NCBI GenBank assembly: GCA_948474755.1
Contig: CAOLHI010002145.1
Coordinates: 434,001-498,000, forward strand
Direction: 5' to 3'
DNA from: Ctenosaura bakeri
Lineage: Eukaryota; Chordata; Lepidosauria; Squamata; Iguanidae
Length of the DNA stretch: 64,000 nt
The notes under the pieces were generated by a model. The model did not search any database. It had not been told where the DNA came from and saw nothing but the letters and a program-made list of their open reading frames with translations. The position numbers and the translations under genes are program-made. Below are positions 1-11,389 of the stretch, piece by piece; within the stretch, counting starts at the first letter, position 1, and each line of letters starts with the position of its first letter.

Positions 1-46
1 GGTCTCCTGCAGTCCTAGTTCAACACTCAAACCACTACACTATGTT
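1..46 (-). repeat. tRNA-derived SINE, 5' head only, cut by window edge
   Basis: Read on the minus strand this is the tRNA-like head of the common SINE of this window. It shows the motif 'caacactcaaaccactacac' on the plus strand, which is the reverse of a pol III A-box region (gtagtggtttgagtgttg). The rest of the element lies outside the window. Full copies at 18,000 and 34,300 support the assignment. Confidence 0.7.
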
Positions 47-838
47 GCCTCTCAATGGGAATACTTTGCAGTATATTGTTATGTACTTTGCTGCCTATAG
101 GACTGAACAGCTTAATCCGTTAATGACCTCCTTTGTAAAATAAACACTTTCTAAATGGTCTCTCAGCAGGAAAACAACAGAAGAGGAATGATGTCATGTG
201 GTAAGTCCCAGCCAAAGACACTGTAATCCATGCTGTAAGTGCAATCTACCTGCCTCATGTGATAAAGTTCCAAGGGCATTTAGAAATAATATTGTGACTT
301 TATTCAAGTCAACTGGGGCTTAGTGTGACCTGTTTTTTGCTAGGACACTTCTTTCTGATATGATTTAAATTATAGCAGCCAATAGTTCAGATGGTAGGTC
401 ATGGTAGGACTAATTTTCTAGCTGATTGGTGCTAAAACCGTTGTCTTCTTTCCTCACCTAATGATAGGTCAGAAGAAGAGGAATTCTAAGACTGGTGATT
501 CTTTTTTCCTTATATCAAACCATTTTATGTTAACTTCTGAATTATTTTTAGTTACCCCATTTTAAACAGTGTTTCACAATTCCCACTAGAGAACAGAACC
601 ATAGTAACAAGCTTTTAGCCTTTTAGCGCTGCCAGAAACATCATTAATAGAGTTATTCAGATCTATTTCCCCCCCAATCTGGGCACAGTTAAATGTCTAA
701 ATGAGCAGTGTCAAGGTATAAGGCTAGCTAAAAGACAAACTCATTCATCTAAATACCTCTGACCTTTATTCTGGGTGCATAACTTCACGTGCTGCAGTTA
801 ATTCAAAATACAATCCTGCCGTTGAGATTGCATCTTGT
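47..838. other. Intergenic, no recognised feature
   Basis: AT-rich apparently single-copy DNA. I see no coding signal, no RNA gene and no clear transposon terminus here, apart from a short C-run near 670. Confidence 0.5.
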
Positions 839-843
839 CTATG

Positions 844-1292
844 GCCCTATGTTACCCGTTCACGCTGCTGGGCAGGGGTTCTCACGTGAGAAGCCTCGAA
901 AGGAACGCTGCCACTTCCCTGCTGTTTCCCTGCTGCCTGGGCTCTGCAGCTCCTTCCTGGTCGTGCGAGCACCCTGCCCGTTTCCCGTCCCTTCCTTCCG
1001 CAGTGCAACCTGGGAGTTGTAGGCTGCACTGGAGCAGGAAGTGCGACTGGTGCAGCTCAGGAGGCTTCGCACGGCAGGTGAGTGCGCCCCAGGCCCCTGA
1101 CCGATGTGTGAGCTTGGAACATTTTTGGCTTGAAGCTGAAAATGAAAAAATCCATGCCTGCTTCATGTCAGGCTCTTGAGCGTCGCGTAAATGTGAGTGC
1201 GTCATGCAGACCGCTCCTCACATTTACACAACGCTCCTCACATTTACACAACGCTCAACCCTCTTGCTTCCAAAACGCCATGTGAAAGGGGC
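844..1292. mobile_element. Long CpG-rich foldback element, 5-bp target duplication CTATG
   Basis: A 449-bp GC-rich block in AT-rich surroundings, flanked by the direct repeat CTATG at 839-843 and 1293-1297. The right end reads cat-gtgaaaggggc. The left end (gccctatgttac) has drifted from the family terminus. The inside shares a core with the elements at 9,768 and 35,720: a 'ccttccgcagtgca' stretch followed by its near-inverse 'gctgcactggagcaggaag'. A 20-bp unit starting cgctcctcac is tandemly doubled at 1212-1231 and 1232-1251. The several overlapping open frames reflect base composition, and none resembles a transposase. The element is therefore non-autonomous. The superfamily is unresolved. 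Confidence 0.75.
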
Positions 1293-1470
1293 CTATGTTG
1301 ACATCACTGCACTGGTTCCATGCCCAGAGTAACTCATATCAGATACCACTGTGTCCTCAGTGTACCTATTACTTTTTGAGATGAGGCAAATGGTGACTAC
1401 AGGCAAGATCATTCTCACAGTCATCTAGCCAGCAGAAATATACACCAAGAGGATCTAAGCAGTGGTAGTG

Positions 1471-1658
1471 GTTGTTGTCGCTTGCTTTCAAATTGTTTCT
1501 GACTTATGGTGACCCTAAGGTGAATCTATCACTGGGTTTTCTGGGGGCTGAGAGTGTGTGATGTCTCCAAGGTCACCCAGTGGGTTTTCATGACTCAACA
1601 AGGAACTGAACCCTTGTCTCCAGTCTCATAATCCAACACTCAAACCACCACACCATGT
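1471..1658 (-). repeat. tRNA-derived SINE (minus orientation)
   Basis: Contains the ordered landmarks of this SINE on the plus strand: ttgttgtcg...tttctgacttatggtgaccctaaggtgaa...gggttttctggg...aaggtcacccagtggg...gaactgaaccc...aacactcaaaccaccacacc. On the minus strand it has a tRNA-like head with B-box-like GGTTCAGTTCC and ends in the (ttgttg) reverse tail. It is diverged and clearly inactive. Confidence 0.85.
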
Positions 1659-1659
1659 T

Positions 1660-4600
1660 ATCCTTAAAGATGAAGGACCTTGGTTTCCACTCACAATGCC
1701 AGCCTCTCATTAGAAACAAGGGAATTATAGCTCAAAGTAGGCCTGCAAGAGAAGGGTAATGGCAGGATCTTTTCATCTGTGTATACCAGTACTAACTGTA
1801 GAGTGAACTCCAGTTAAAAGGTTAAACAGAGTATTTTATTGGGAATTAACAAGCATACACAATCAGACACTCTCAAGAACCATACAAAGCTATCAGAAAG
1901 TGAGGCAGGAAAGGCTGGATAGAAAGAGATTGGGTAGAAAGGGTGATAGTTGCCACTCCTGAAGCAGAAAGCCAAAGTGGAGTGGCTCAGACAGCATGTC
2001 TGAGGGTAGCAAGAACGAACAGAGATCTGTGCACCATGTATTACGTCCAAGTACTCTGGGGCTGAAGTTGAGGTTTAAATGCCCTCAAGTAAGGTATGTG
2101 GACAAAGTAGAAATGGCTTTCCCAGAGACTTAACAAAGGAGTCCAGAATGGACCGACTGAGTTAACTTTAGGTGACAAAACATTGGTGGGAATCCTGACA
2201 ATCTCTTAATGTTTTGGCAAGTAGTATAAACAGGAAAGGTCTCTGTTGGATACGCTTACAGTAGGGATCCCTGGTTGCTTCACGTGGGCAGTTTTGCCTG
2301 CTATTGTTTTCAGGAGTGCTTGCAACTCACAGCTTTTGAGAGGATTAACTCAAACCCATCAGCACCATGCTTTTGCACTAATCGTCTCTGAACTTATGAC
2401 CTGATCATGACTGATGTCATCCTGGCCTGGCCTATGCTTACAGCCAGTGCATTTTCAAACATGTGTTCCAGCCATGAAATATATCTAATTATGAAAACAG
2501 CACATCCTGCAGAATGGGGGTATATGGTGTGGTAACAGCCATGCTGGCCCACCTAGCAGTGGTAGCCAATGTAAATTGAAGCTGGAGGGGCAAAGATTGA
2601 GTTACCAGAGGCATAACTATGGGGTCATCAGGGGTGATGCTAGTGTCCTAACTCCTAATGTAGTTTCCTAACCAATCTGTTCCCCCATAAAGCTCATATT
2701 TCCCCTGCTGGTTGGGAGAGATGTTATGGCTTACAGTAGAAGGGCAGTATCCTACTGGCCCAAACAGAAAGGCAAGGATGGTCAAAGTGTGGCCGTTTGC
2801 CCCAAACTCCAGCCCCCTGAAGCCCCCAAATGAAAAAATTGGATGACTTTCCACCTCTCACAAAGCAGCAGTTTTGTCCCCACAACACCCCAGTGTCCCC
2901 CATATGCCTTAAACCTTTTAAAAATAATTAAAAAGGCAGAAGATTGGCCAAAAATGAAAGCAGACATGAAATGATGTCACTTCCAGTCATATCAGGCTCA
3001 GCAGTATGACCAGCTATGGAGTGAGTAATAATTCCTCTGAGGGTGCCCATCCCTGCAGTAGGGCCATCCCCAGGATGAGTCTACTTTGGGTATGTTCTTA
3101 TGTTGATGAGCAATTAGCAAATACAAAGTAAGTGGGGCTTAATCAGAGAACAAATTGCTGCAGTAGAAATGTGGTCACCCACAGGGCATTCAGGAGCAGG
3201 TTAGTAATCTTTCAAAAAAAAAAAAAAAAGCAATCTGTTTTGTAAGCACAAATGTTGACAAGGAAGGAGAAAAAAACCCCACTACTTTTTATGATAGTAT
3301 TTCCATTATTTGTACTTGACAAAAGAGGTCAGAAATAATTATGTGTATAGTTTTTGTTTAAATGGGGCACAGGAGAATAAAAATACCCCTTAATTTGTCA
3401 CTCAGAATGTAGATCTTAATTGCAGTGCTATAATGTGCCATTAGCACCACCTCATGCCATGATAATGAAACATTGGGCTCACCAAAGAAAGCCAGAGAAC
3501 TAGAGGAGAGCCTGCTTAAAACCACACCAAAATCTTCACAATGGAAAGTGTAACAGTTTTGTGTACTGTGCTTTTAGCAAGGAAATTGGCCTTAATCAGG
3601 ATTAAATTTTGCACTAGCACAAAAGAAGCAATACATAATTATATAATGTACATATAAGTGCACAGGCACTTGATGGATTCTTTTTAGCACCTCCATTGTG
3701 TTGTCTGTTGCTGACTTCGAATGTGACTTACTCAGTTTCCCTACTGTCGTTTTGCAGTGTTTAATTGAAAGCAGTCTGTTCCTGGGGCCTAGGGAGATGG
3801 GAGAAGAGGAGGCACTCTGTTTATCTCAGTGCTGGGTAATCTTTTACCTTTGCATGGTTAGTAATCTGATGCTGGAGTAAAATAGCTCTCAATTAGAGCA
3901 TTTGTTTTGTTTGTGTGTATCTGGTTTTAAAAGCAGATGTATTTGACAGTGGTCCAGGCGAAATGGTCTTTCCTGGCTTCAAATATTTATTGATCTAGGG
4001 ATGAGCATCAAGCTTGTGTACTCCTGAATCATCTCTCCCATATCCTGGAAAAGTTACTTTTGCGGGGGATGGGCTGCAATTTCCAGAATCCCTTATCAGC
4101 TTGCTGGGGTACCATTATGTGAGTTTGCTTTCAAAATGTGATTTGTTCCCCAATCTTTCTGTGACGGAGACTTTGGAGCTTCATTCCTGGCTTCCCATTA
4201 TGTCTGACTTGAGAGATCTATTTGAAGAAGCAGTCTTGATGGCACAGGAACAGTCACCTAGGGGCAGGGTGGGTGGATGGGCATGGGTGGCAATGTTTTT
4301 GGGGCATCCTGGCCCATAGCCACGACCTTGCATGCCCTGGCCATGTCCCCATGTACTGCAGCCACTGCCCCACACACAGTGGCCATGCCCCTCACATCAT
4401 AGCCCCTCCCCTCCCGTCCCTCTCCCCACAGTCCAAGGTCTACCACTGCACAGGAAGCTGCTAAGTGGGCCAGTGGAATTAAATAGGGTTGCATGCCCAC
4501 TGTTTTGATCCCAGGACAGCCAAAAGGGGTTCCAGTGCAATGACAGAAGATTACCTGGAACTGTCCTTACTAAGTTTGGACAGGTGGAGGGTATGAATGG

Positions 4601-5495
4601 CATCTCCAGCAGGGAAGGGCTTACTGGGAGAGAGGTCAGACTTTCATCAGGAAGCTGGAGAGTAACCCTGCTCTGGACCAAGAATATAGTCTGGATCATG
4701 GTCCTAAATGGGTTTTTTTTTTTCTTCAACATATAAGGAATCAGCTTAAACTTGCTTTTTAGAAAGCATGTTCAATGTAAGTTGTACTTTGGGTACGAGT
4801 CTACAGCCATACAGTGGGGCTCCTGGGATAGAAGAACAAGGTTCAGGTCTGGAACACTGTGGTCTGGGGCTTGAAGCGTGACCAGTGATTGCTGTGGGCC
4901 AGCGGCACAAGGGTGCAGTCATGAGGGCACAAAGGAGACCACCACTCCCCCCACGAGAATTCTGTCCCCCCTAACAGAATTTTTCTTCATTCTCTAATTT
5001 TCTAGCAGTGCTGTAACTTAACATTTCAGTTGAGCACTTAGAAATACAGTTGAGGTACCCAAAGAAAAGGATATGTAAGAATCTTGCAAAACCCCAAGAG
5101 TAACACTTTACAGGCTTACTATGATATTGGTGGATTTGGCTGCTGAATTTATATCTTGACCTCCTCCCAAAATAGGATTTAAGGCAGCGTGTAGTAATTT
5201 AAAAGAGATCCAGGTAAAATATTAATTCACAAAAGTTAAAAAGAATTATATAACAGTGTTATTAAAAACGTAACACTTAACACTTATTTAAAACATAGTA
5301 CATACACACAGAAGTCTTTCCATGTGTTTATGCTTCAGGATTCACCTCTGGTGCCTCTACAGCTGTCTGTGAAAATTCATTCTCAGTTTTCATGCCGATG
5401 CGGACACACACAGGTGTTCAGTGCTTCATCAGAGGGAAGCAAATTTAGTAAAATGTGGTAAAATTTAGTGGCTTTTTTTTAATTATAAAAAGCAT
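1660..5495. other. Intergenic; low-complexity tracts only
   Basis: No coding exon, tRNA or rRNA was recognised. There is an A-run at 3212-3229. The stretch 4243-4450 is unusually G- and C-run rich but has no identifiable element ends. Near 3400-3480 and 3840-3900 there are AT-rich stretches with several TAAT and CAATTA words that could be conserved noncoding DNA, but this cannot be judged without an alignment. Confidence 0.45.
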
Positions 5496-5499
5496 TTCA

Positions 5500-6425
5500 G
5501 TAAAACAACATATTTGTGATTGATACAATAAATAAGTAGTACAACAGGTAGGGATACAAACCTGAAACTACTTATATACTCTATATCATCATTCCTATCT
5601 TCCCATCGAGACTTTGCTTCTGACTAGATTGTCTTTGCAAAAATATGCTAACATAATAAATGAGAATCTGTTTTCTTAGTTTTAAACCCATCAGGACTCT
5701 ACTAATATAAGCTTGAATGTGATCTTACGTATTACTTTATCACATTTCTCACTTTAAAATCTAATATTAACATTTATATAGCTACATTCATATATTATAT
5801 ACATTAGGATAGTCAGAGTGAATTTTAACCATATCTCCTTCATCAATCAAGAAAGCTTGCTATCAACAAATCTCTCCATTTGTTTCTAAAATGCTGTATA
5901 ACTGGGTCCCATTTCTTAACAAAGGTACCAAGAGAGATCCCTCTCAGTAGCATTGTCAATTTATCCATTAATGCCATATCAAACAATTTTGTTTCTCAAC
6001 TGTCTACATTTGGTATTTCTGATTTTTTCCAAATCTTAGCATAGTTGATTCTTGCAGAGGCTGTCATATAAAATAAGATTTCTCTGTATTTCTTATCTAA
6101 TTCATCTTCTGGCATACCCGATAAATAACATTTGTGGTGACATGTGGAAATGAAAACCCAAAATTTTTTCAATCTGCAAATGTATTTCCTTCCAATATTT
6201 CTTAGTTTTTTGACATGTCCACTAGATATGGTAGAAAGTGCCCCATTTGTTCTCACACTTCCAGCACTTATCACTGCAATTTGTTTATATTTTTGCCAAT
6301 CTTTTGGGAGGAAGACACCACTGCAGGTGCATTTTATAGATGTTTTCTTTTAAGTTCTGGCATGCTGTAAACTTAAGTCTTTTCTTCCAAGTTTTCTCCC
6401 AAATTTCCAGTTCAAATTTAGTGGC
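5500..6425 (-). mobile_element. L1-type LINE 3' end, ORF2 C-terminus plus 3' UTR (degenerate)
   Basis: On the minus strand, part of this segment translates to peptide that looks like the extreme C-terminus of L1 ORF2 as found in lizards: a segment ILFYMTASARINYAKIWKK followed, after frame damage, by a MDKLT-containing stretch. An upstream Cys-His containing segment is also visible. The AT-rich DNA from about 5,500 to 5,860 continues the same orientation and is probably the 3' UTR. Frames are broken and no catalytic domain remains, so this is a dead 5'-truncated copy. Confidence 0.65.
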
Positions 6426-6671
6426 TTTTGAAAGAAACGTATTTGAAGGGATTTCAAGCAGATAGTTTCCCCTGAACTGTTCAGAGAAATCATGGCAAAC
6501 TGGATTTTATTAACAGTTCAAGTAATTATTGTAGGATGACTAGCACAATATACAATTACTTTATAGTCTCTGCTATTTTACACAGCTATTTTGCATGTGG
6601 AAAATATTTTATTTTAAATTCACTTGTTTTTTTTGAAGCTTCATAACATACTTTCCAATTAAAATGCATCT

Positions 6672-6828
6672 GTTATTGTTGTGTGCCTTCCAGTCATTTC
6701 CAGTTGATGGCAACCCTAAGGTGAACCTATCATGGGGTTTTATGGGGACTGAGTGTGTGTGATGTGGGGAATTAAACCCTCATTTCCAAGGTGGTAGCGC
6801 AATGCTCAAATCACTACTCCACACTGGC
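6672..6828 (-). repeat. tRNA-derived SINE (minus orientation), internally deleted
   Basis: Shows ttgttgtgtgccttccagtc, ggcaaccctaaggtgaacctatcatggggtttt, and the terminal tRNA-like 'aatgctcaaatcactactcc'. About 40 bp in the middle are missing relative to the copy at 18,000. Confidence 0.85.
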
Positions 6829-7208
6829 TTGTTGGGAGGTTATTCTTGCCATTGCTCACGAAAACCTTTTTCCCACAGAAACCTTTTATAATGACTAATG
6901 CTCAAACTCTTCTGCGCCCTACTTTCTGTCTCCATTGCCCTGTGAAAATAGTTTACCTGCACCCCTACAGTGGCAGGAAGCCAGTACATACTATTGGTAG
7001 CAGTAGTGTAACCAAGGCTGCAACTTTGCACCATTTTAAAGTAAAACATTTCTTCAAGTTTGAGTAGCAACTAAATGAACTACTCAGATGCTGCCTGGGA
7101 GCACAAAGCCAATGAAGGTACTGGAGAAATGGAAATACCACCACTCCTTCAGTAGGTACATATTCCCAACAGCAAGGATTGATTAGTTCATCTTGCTACT
7201 TCACTTAG

Positions 7209-7408
7209 ACCATTTCTGCACTACACTGTTATAATGCTATGATTCCACTTCCAACATCCTATGGAATCCTGGGGTTTGCAGTTTAGGGAGGGGCATTTAG
7301 AATTCTCAGACAGAGACCTCCTTAGCCTCAGTAAACTACAAACCCCAGAATTCCACAGGATGTTGAAAGTGAAATAATAGCACTACGACAGTGTAGGGCA
7401 GAAATGGA
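7209..7408. mobile_element. Short foldback element (about 200 bp)
   Basis: Palindromic element. The left end is accatttctgcactacactg and the right end is its near inverse (cagtgtagggcagaaatgga). Arms carry ggaatcctggggtttgcag on the left and aaccccagaattcca on the right. Flanks are CTTAG at 7204-7208 and CATAG at 7409-7413, a one-mismatch 5-bp duplication. It is the most diverged full-length copy of the short form. Confidence 0.75.
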
Positions 7409-8869
7409 CATAGACTTGGGAAGGTATTGTAATTTAACATGATGCGTGGCTACTAGGGTTGTAATTCTTCACTAAGCATCTTCTTGAAGGAAGCAATGAG
7501 TAATTTTAATTGTTTTCTTCCCCCTGCAAGAAAGTCTTTGAAAACCACGTAGTTTCCAAGGGCTATTCACAAACTGGAAGCACTGAGGACTGGTAACACC
7601 CAACAGAAGGGATATAGAAAGCAAAGTCTTAGGGTGTTGAAAAAAGAATAAAATCATCTTTTCCAACACTCTGAAACTCTGTCTCTTTTTCATATCTATT
7701 CACAAACTGGGACACAAAACTCACACATAGTTGTGCACAGAAAACAGCATTTCCTGTGCAGAAAACAATTCTTGCTTGCACTATATGTGACACAAGTTGT
7801 TTTCAATGCTGATGGACCATGTCTGGATCTGTGCAGAACAAATCCCCTGTTACGGCATTACAGAGGAAGATGCTGTTCTGAACAAAATAACCATGTGCAA
7901 ATTTTGCACAGAATAAATCCTAAACTGTGAAAATTCTCGTCAGATCAGGATCATCTCATCAGAATTTCAGAACACTAAAAAAACCCCAAAAAACAAAAAG
8001 CAAAACCATGTTTTTTACAATCATTTTGCTTTTTTGTATACTCTTTCTATCCCTACTGACTGCAGCTGCAATAGGATAGCTTCTGCCCAAGTTCTTTATT
8101 TTACCTGGTGACTGCTTGCAGCAGTCAAGCCAGCAGAAAGAGGAAGACGAGGGAGGCAGAGTATTGCTGAGGTCAAGGATGTTGCAAAAAGAAAAAAAAA
8201 GGGAAGGGGCATTTAAAAAAGCAAGAGAGAAAGGGAGATTGACTGTGAGCAAGTGATGTTTGAAATACATTTTTCTCACAGTGGCCTCAAAACTCATTGC
8301 AGCCCTATTGTCATGTTGTGGTTTGTAATTCTACATTATCTGAACACAGATGGCTTGCCCTGCTATGACTATCAGAGAGAAGTAAATCTGCTCAGGCGTA
8401 ATCATTTTGAAGAACAACTGTTTTTCAGGTTACTCATGGTCACAAAATAAAGGTTCGTTCAGATGCTCACCTTTTAATATTCACACTTGACTGGTCACAG
8501 GGCCAGGAGGGAGCAAGCATAAATGAAACACACTCTTTCCACACAGGGCAAAGCTATAATTTGCAGTGTGTGGTGTAATTATTTCTTCTGGTTATTTATC
8601 TCAGTAGTGGATTTCAAGTACCAAAGATAGGCTGCTTTGTATCCATCACGGGGAAATAATAATAAGGCTAATTCTTTATATGATCCTAATTTTCAAAATT
8701 GGATACTGACAAGTCTAAATCTAGGTGGTTTGAGCTTCTAAAAGTAGATGTTGCCACTACACTGTTTACTAATCCATTGCTCACTGGGTTGGGTAATTGT
8801 ATCACCCAGATTTCATTTTCCCCTGTGTACTTCAGAGATAGTGTAGATTTTCATTTTCTTGCATTTTAA

Positions 8870-9010
8870 TTTTTCAGTAAGTTTTGATGGCCGCTTGAGG
8901 CCCTTGGTCCTAATTAAGCTCTGGGACAAACATATTATGCAATTAAAATGGATTAATATGCTCTTGCATAATTAAACTCATCAGTTTAGCTTTTATATAA
9001 TTGTGAGAAG
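8870..9010. promoter_or_regulatory. Candidate conserved noncoding element rich in homeodomain/POU words
   Basis: A non-repetitive stretch with closely spaced TAATTA, ATTAA, TATGCAATTA and TTGCATAATTAAA words, the last two resembling octamer/POU plus homeodomain composite sites. This density is typical of developmental enhancers, but AT-rich DNA produces such words by chance. The call is inference only. Confidence 0.3.
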
Positions 9011-9225
9011 TAGTAAAATGAAGGGCATAGGAAGAAAACTTCTGAGCTTTTCAACACTGTTTGATGTATTAAATGAACAAACACTCAGTTGCTGTGTTTA
9101 TATGTATCGGTGAATGATGGTTTAGCAAACTTCAGACCCATGTATACAGCTAACTGCTCCTCTAGTATTGCTACGGGGATGGTTTTACTTCCATTTGCTG
9201 TATTGTCCCAAGCAAACAAACTGGG

Positions 9226-9392
9226 GCCATTTTTGCATTAGACTGTTATATGCTGCTATTCCACTTTCAACATCCTATGGAATCCTGGGATTTGCTGTTT
9301 AGGGAGACGCCTCCCTAAACTGAAAACCCCAGGATTCCATAGGATGTTGAAAGCAGAATAACAGCACTATAACAGCCTAGTGCAGAAATGGC
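9226..9392. mobile_element. Short foldback element, target duplication CTGGG
   Basis: A 167-bp near-palindrome. The left terminus is gccatttttgcat and the right terminus is tgcagaaatggc. It is flanked by exact CTGGG copies at 9221-9225 and 9393-9397. Arms carry the family motif ggaatcctggg and its inverse, and ctataacag near the right end. No coding capacity. Confidence 0.85.
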
Positions 9393-9767
9393 CTGGGTTA
9401 ATCTTAGCTATGATAGCGTTAACTGCTGTCCCTAAAGCTGACTTTTTTCAACAATTCATTGTTAAGATTGATCTTCCAATTTCCTTTTTGTGCTTCCATC
9501 AGAGAAAAGGGGAGGGGAGTCTGAGGTGCTGAGGCTCTCTCCATTTTGTCCTTATAATGCCAAACCATGATTTAGCATTATGCATTAAAGCAGCGGTTCT
9601 CAACCTGTGGGTTGCGACCCCTTTGGGGGTCGAAAGACCCTTTCACAGGGGTCGCCTAAGACCATCGGAAAATACGTCATTTCCGATGATCCTAGGCTCC
9701 ATTCTCTCCTCGGTGGTGGTGCGCAAGCGCGAGCCGTGCACTCGCGCTTGCGCACCACCACTCCTGG

Positions 9768-10075
9768 GCCTTTTCCGCACGTTACCTTATCGCGGAGGTG
9801 GGTGTGCTGTTTGCGCAAGCAGGTTCTTGTGCGAGGTGCTCTCTTCGCTGCTCCTTCATCCGGCAGCTGGCTTCCTGGTCACGCGACCACCCCCTTCCTT
9901 CCGCAGTGCAGCCGGGGAGCTGTAGGCTGCGCTGGGGGAGGAAGGGGCAGGGCGGTCGCGCAACCAGGAAGCCAGCTGCGGGACAAAGGAGCAGTGAAGA
10001 GAGCACCTTGCACAAGAACCTGCTTGCGCGAACGGCACCCCCCACCTCCGCGATAAGGTAACGTGCGGAAAAGGC
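9768..10075. mobile_element. Long foldback element nested in the SPIN copy
   Basis: The left end gccttttccgcacgttacc is mirrored by ggtaacgtgcggaaaaggc at the right. Arms continue with cttatcgcggagg / cctccgcgataag and gcaagcaggttcttgtgcgag / its inverse, giving a palindrome over most of the length around a central 'ccttccgcagtgcag...aggctgcgctggggg' core. Flanks are CCTGG at 9763-9767 and CCAGG at 10076-10080, a one-mismatch 5-bp pair. The surrounding SPIN cargo is itself inverted here, so the duplication is less certain. Termini and core match the copies at 844 and 35,720. Confidence 0.8.
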
Positions 10076-10078
10076 CCA

Positions 10079-10222
10079 GGAGTGGTGGTGCGCAGGCGTG
10101 AGCCACGCACTCGCGTCCTCCTACCCCCTTTGGCAGGAGCGCATGCGGCCACAGCGTCACCACAGCAGGAGTGGTGGTGCGCAAGCACAAGCCACACACT
10201 CGCGTCCTCCTGCCCTCTGTTC
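10079..10222 (+). repeat. Two direct GC-rich units inside the SPIN cargo
   Basis: A unit beginning ggagtggtggtgcgcaggcg near 10,079 and containing cactcgcgtcctcct recurs from about 10,168 (ggagtggtggtgcgcaagca, then cactcgcgtcctcct). A related, inverted pair lies at 9,711-9,760 just left of the nested foldback element. The nested element therefore probably landed inside a pre-existing repeat array. Confidence 0.7.
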
Positions 10223-10536
10223 AGAAAGGACTGAAATCGCTCCCCTTCTCCGCTACCGGGAGAACCTCCCATCTGACAGGCCAGCTTGGGGGGGGGTGGC
10301 AGCACAGGGGGCAGGTCCCCTCCTCACCACAGCCCCTGCCCCACTCACCACGGAGGGGGGCACTGTGGAAGGGCCGGGGGGGCCACAAGGCGGCACTTTT
10401 CCGGGGGAGGTGAGCTGCGTCCAGTGCAAAAGACAAAGGCACTGGGATTCCTCCCCCCAGCCAGGGTTGACACTCTGGAAACTTTTCCCACACTGCCCCC
10501 CCAGTGGAAATGAGAGCGAAGCAGAAGCAGAGCCCG

Positions 10537-10584
10537 GGGGGTCTCGGAGTTTTTCCCCAGGGGGGTCTTGGAGTTTTTCCCCAG
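10537..10584 (+). repeat. Tandem duplication, 24-bp unit
   Basis: Two adjacent 24-bp units starting gggggtctcggag and gggggtcttggag, each ending tttttccccag, differ at one base. They sit in the GC-rich cargo of the SPIN copy. Confidence 0.9.
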
Positions 10585-10735
10585 GGGAGACGTGCAGCTC
10601 CTCTTTCCCTCCCTGCCCGCTCCTGGCCGGTGAGGTGGCCTTTGCCGGGTGGGGGGAGGCATTGTAAATAATAAATAGATAATTTTATGATTGGTCTCCA
10701 CAACATGGGGAACTGTATTAAAGGGTCGCGGCATT

Positions 10736-10808
10736 AGGAAGGTTGAGAACCTTAAACATTAAACCAACCAGGAAGGTTGAGAACCTTAAACTAAACATTA
10801 AAGCAACC
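10736..10808 (+). repeat. Tandem duplication across the SPIN right end
   Basis: aggaaggttgagaacctt followed by aaacattaaa-c-caacc occurs at 10,736-10,769 and again at 10,770-10,808, the second copy with five extra bases (ctaaa). The unit spans the end of the transposon and part of the flank, so it arose after insertion. Confidence 0.85.
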
Positions 10809-11389
10809 AATGGGCTTTCGTTACATAATATGATATGATTTTTCCCCCTTTGCCCTTCTTTTAAATAATCCAGAAATCTTGTTCTTTTCACTTTATGGTA
10901 ATAGAGGCATGAGAAATACAACATGTTCTTCGTTTTTCAGAAACGTGACTTCCTGCTCAATTAAGCACTTTCTAGTGTTTTCTTCTTGTGATTGTTTTTG
11001 TTGCATTAGACCGATTATTCTCAAAAAGTCTGTCCAGATGTATTTTTGTGGCACAGCTTGTTTCAAACTGAATTGGAAACATAGCAGCAACAATGCCAGA
11101 CATGAAGCATTCAGTACTTTAACTACACTATGAAAGACCTGTGATGGATCTCCCAAATCCTTAACTGCAATATCACCATGAGGGACAATTGGCTGGTTTG
11201 GAGCAGCCATGGAGGAGGGTCTGTGTGATCCTATTCTCTGTGCTTCTTTCACGGTAAAAGTTGCTGTGGTTATTTGATTGCTTATGTTGGGAAAATACAG
11301 GTACCAAAGCTCTTTTTCTGTGGCAGCTGTGGTAGGCTAGGTTGGGAAACAGCAGGGATGGAAATTTGAACACTTGCTCCCCTTGCTCT

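Larger units (their letters stand above)
9591..10795 (+). mobile_element. SPIN-like hAT transposon carrying GC-rich cargo
   Basis: The left end begins cagcggttctcaacctgtgg and continues with gcgaccccTTTGGGGGTCGaa, followed by cacaggggtcgcctaagacc. The right end contains aactgtattaaagggtcgcg and ggcattaggaaggttgagaacc. Both ends match, from memory, the SPIN ('space invader') hAT family known from horizontal transfer among tetrapods. An exact 8-bp target duplication CATTAAAG is present at 9583-9590 and 10796-10803, as expected for hAT. Typical non-autonomous SPIN copies are a few hundred bp. Here about 1 kb of GC-rich DNA (roughly 9,700-10,660) separates the two ends, including a foldback element and tandem units. 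Open frames in the cargo do not resemble hAT transposase. The right terminus is disturbed by a local duplication. Confidence 0.85.

Noticed and set aside
9607..10706. Several overlapping frames of 100-190 codons
   Set aside because: They lie in palindromic GC-rich transposon cargo and encode mirror-like low-complexity peptides.
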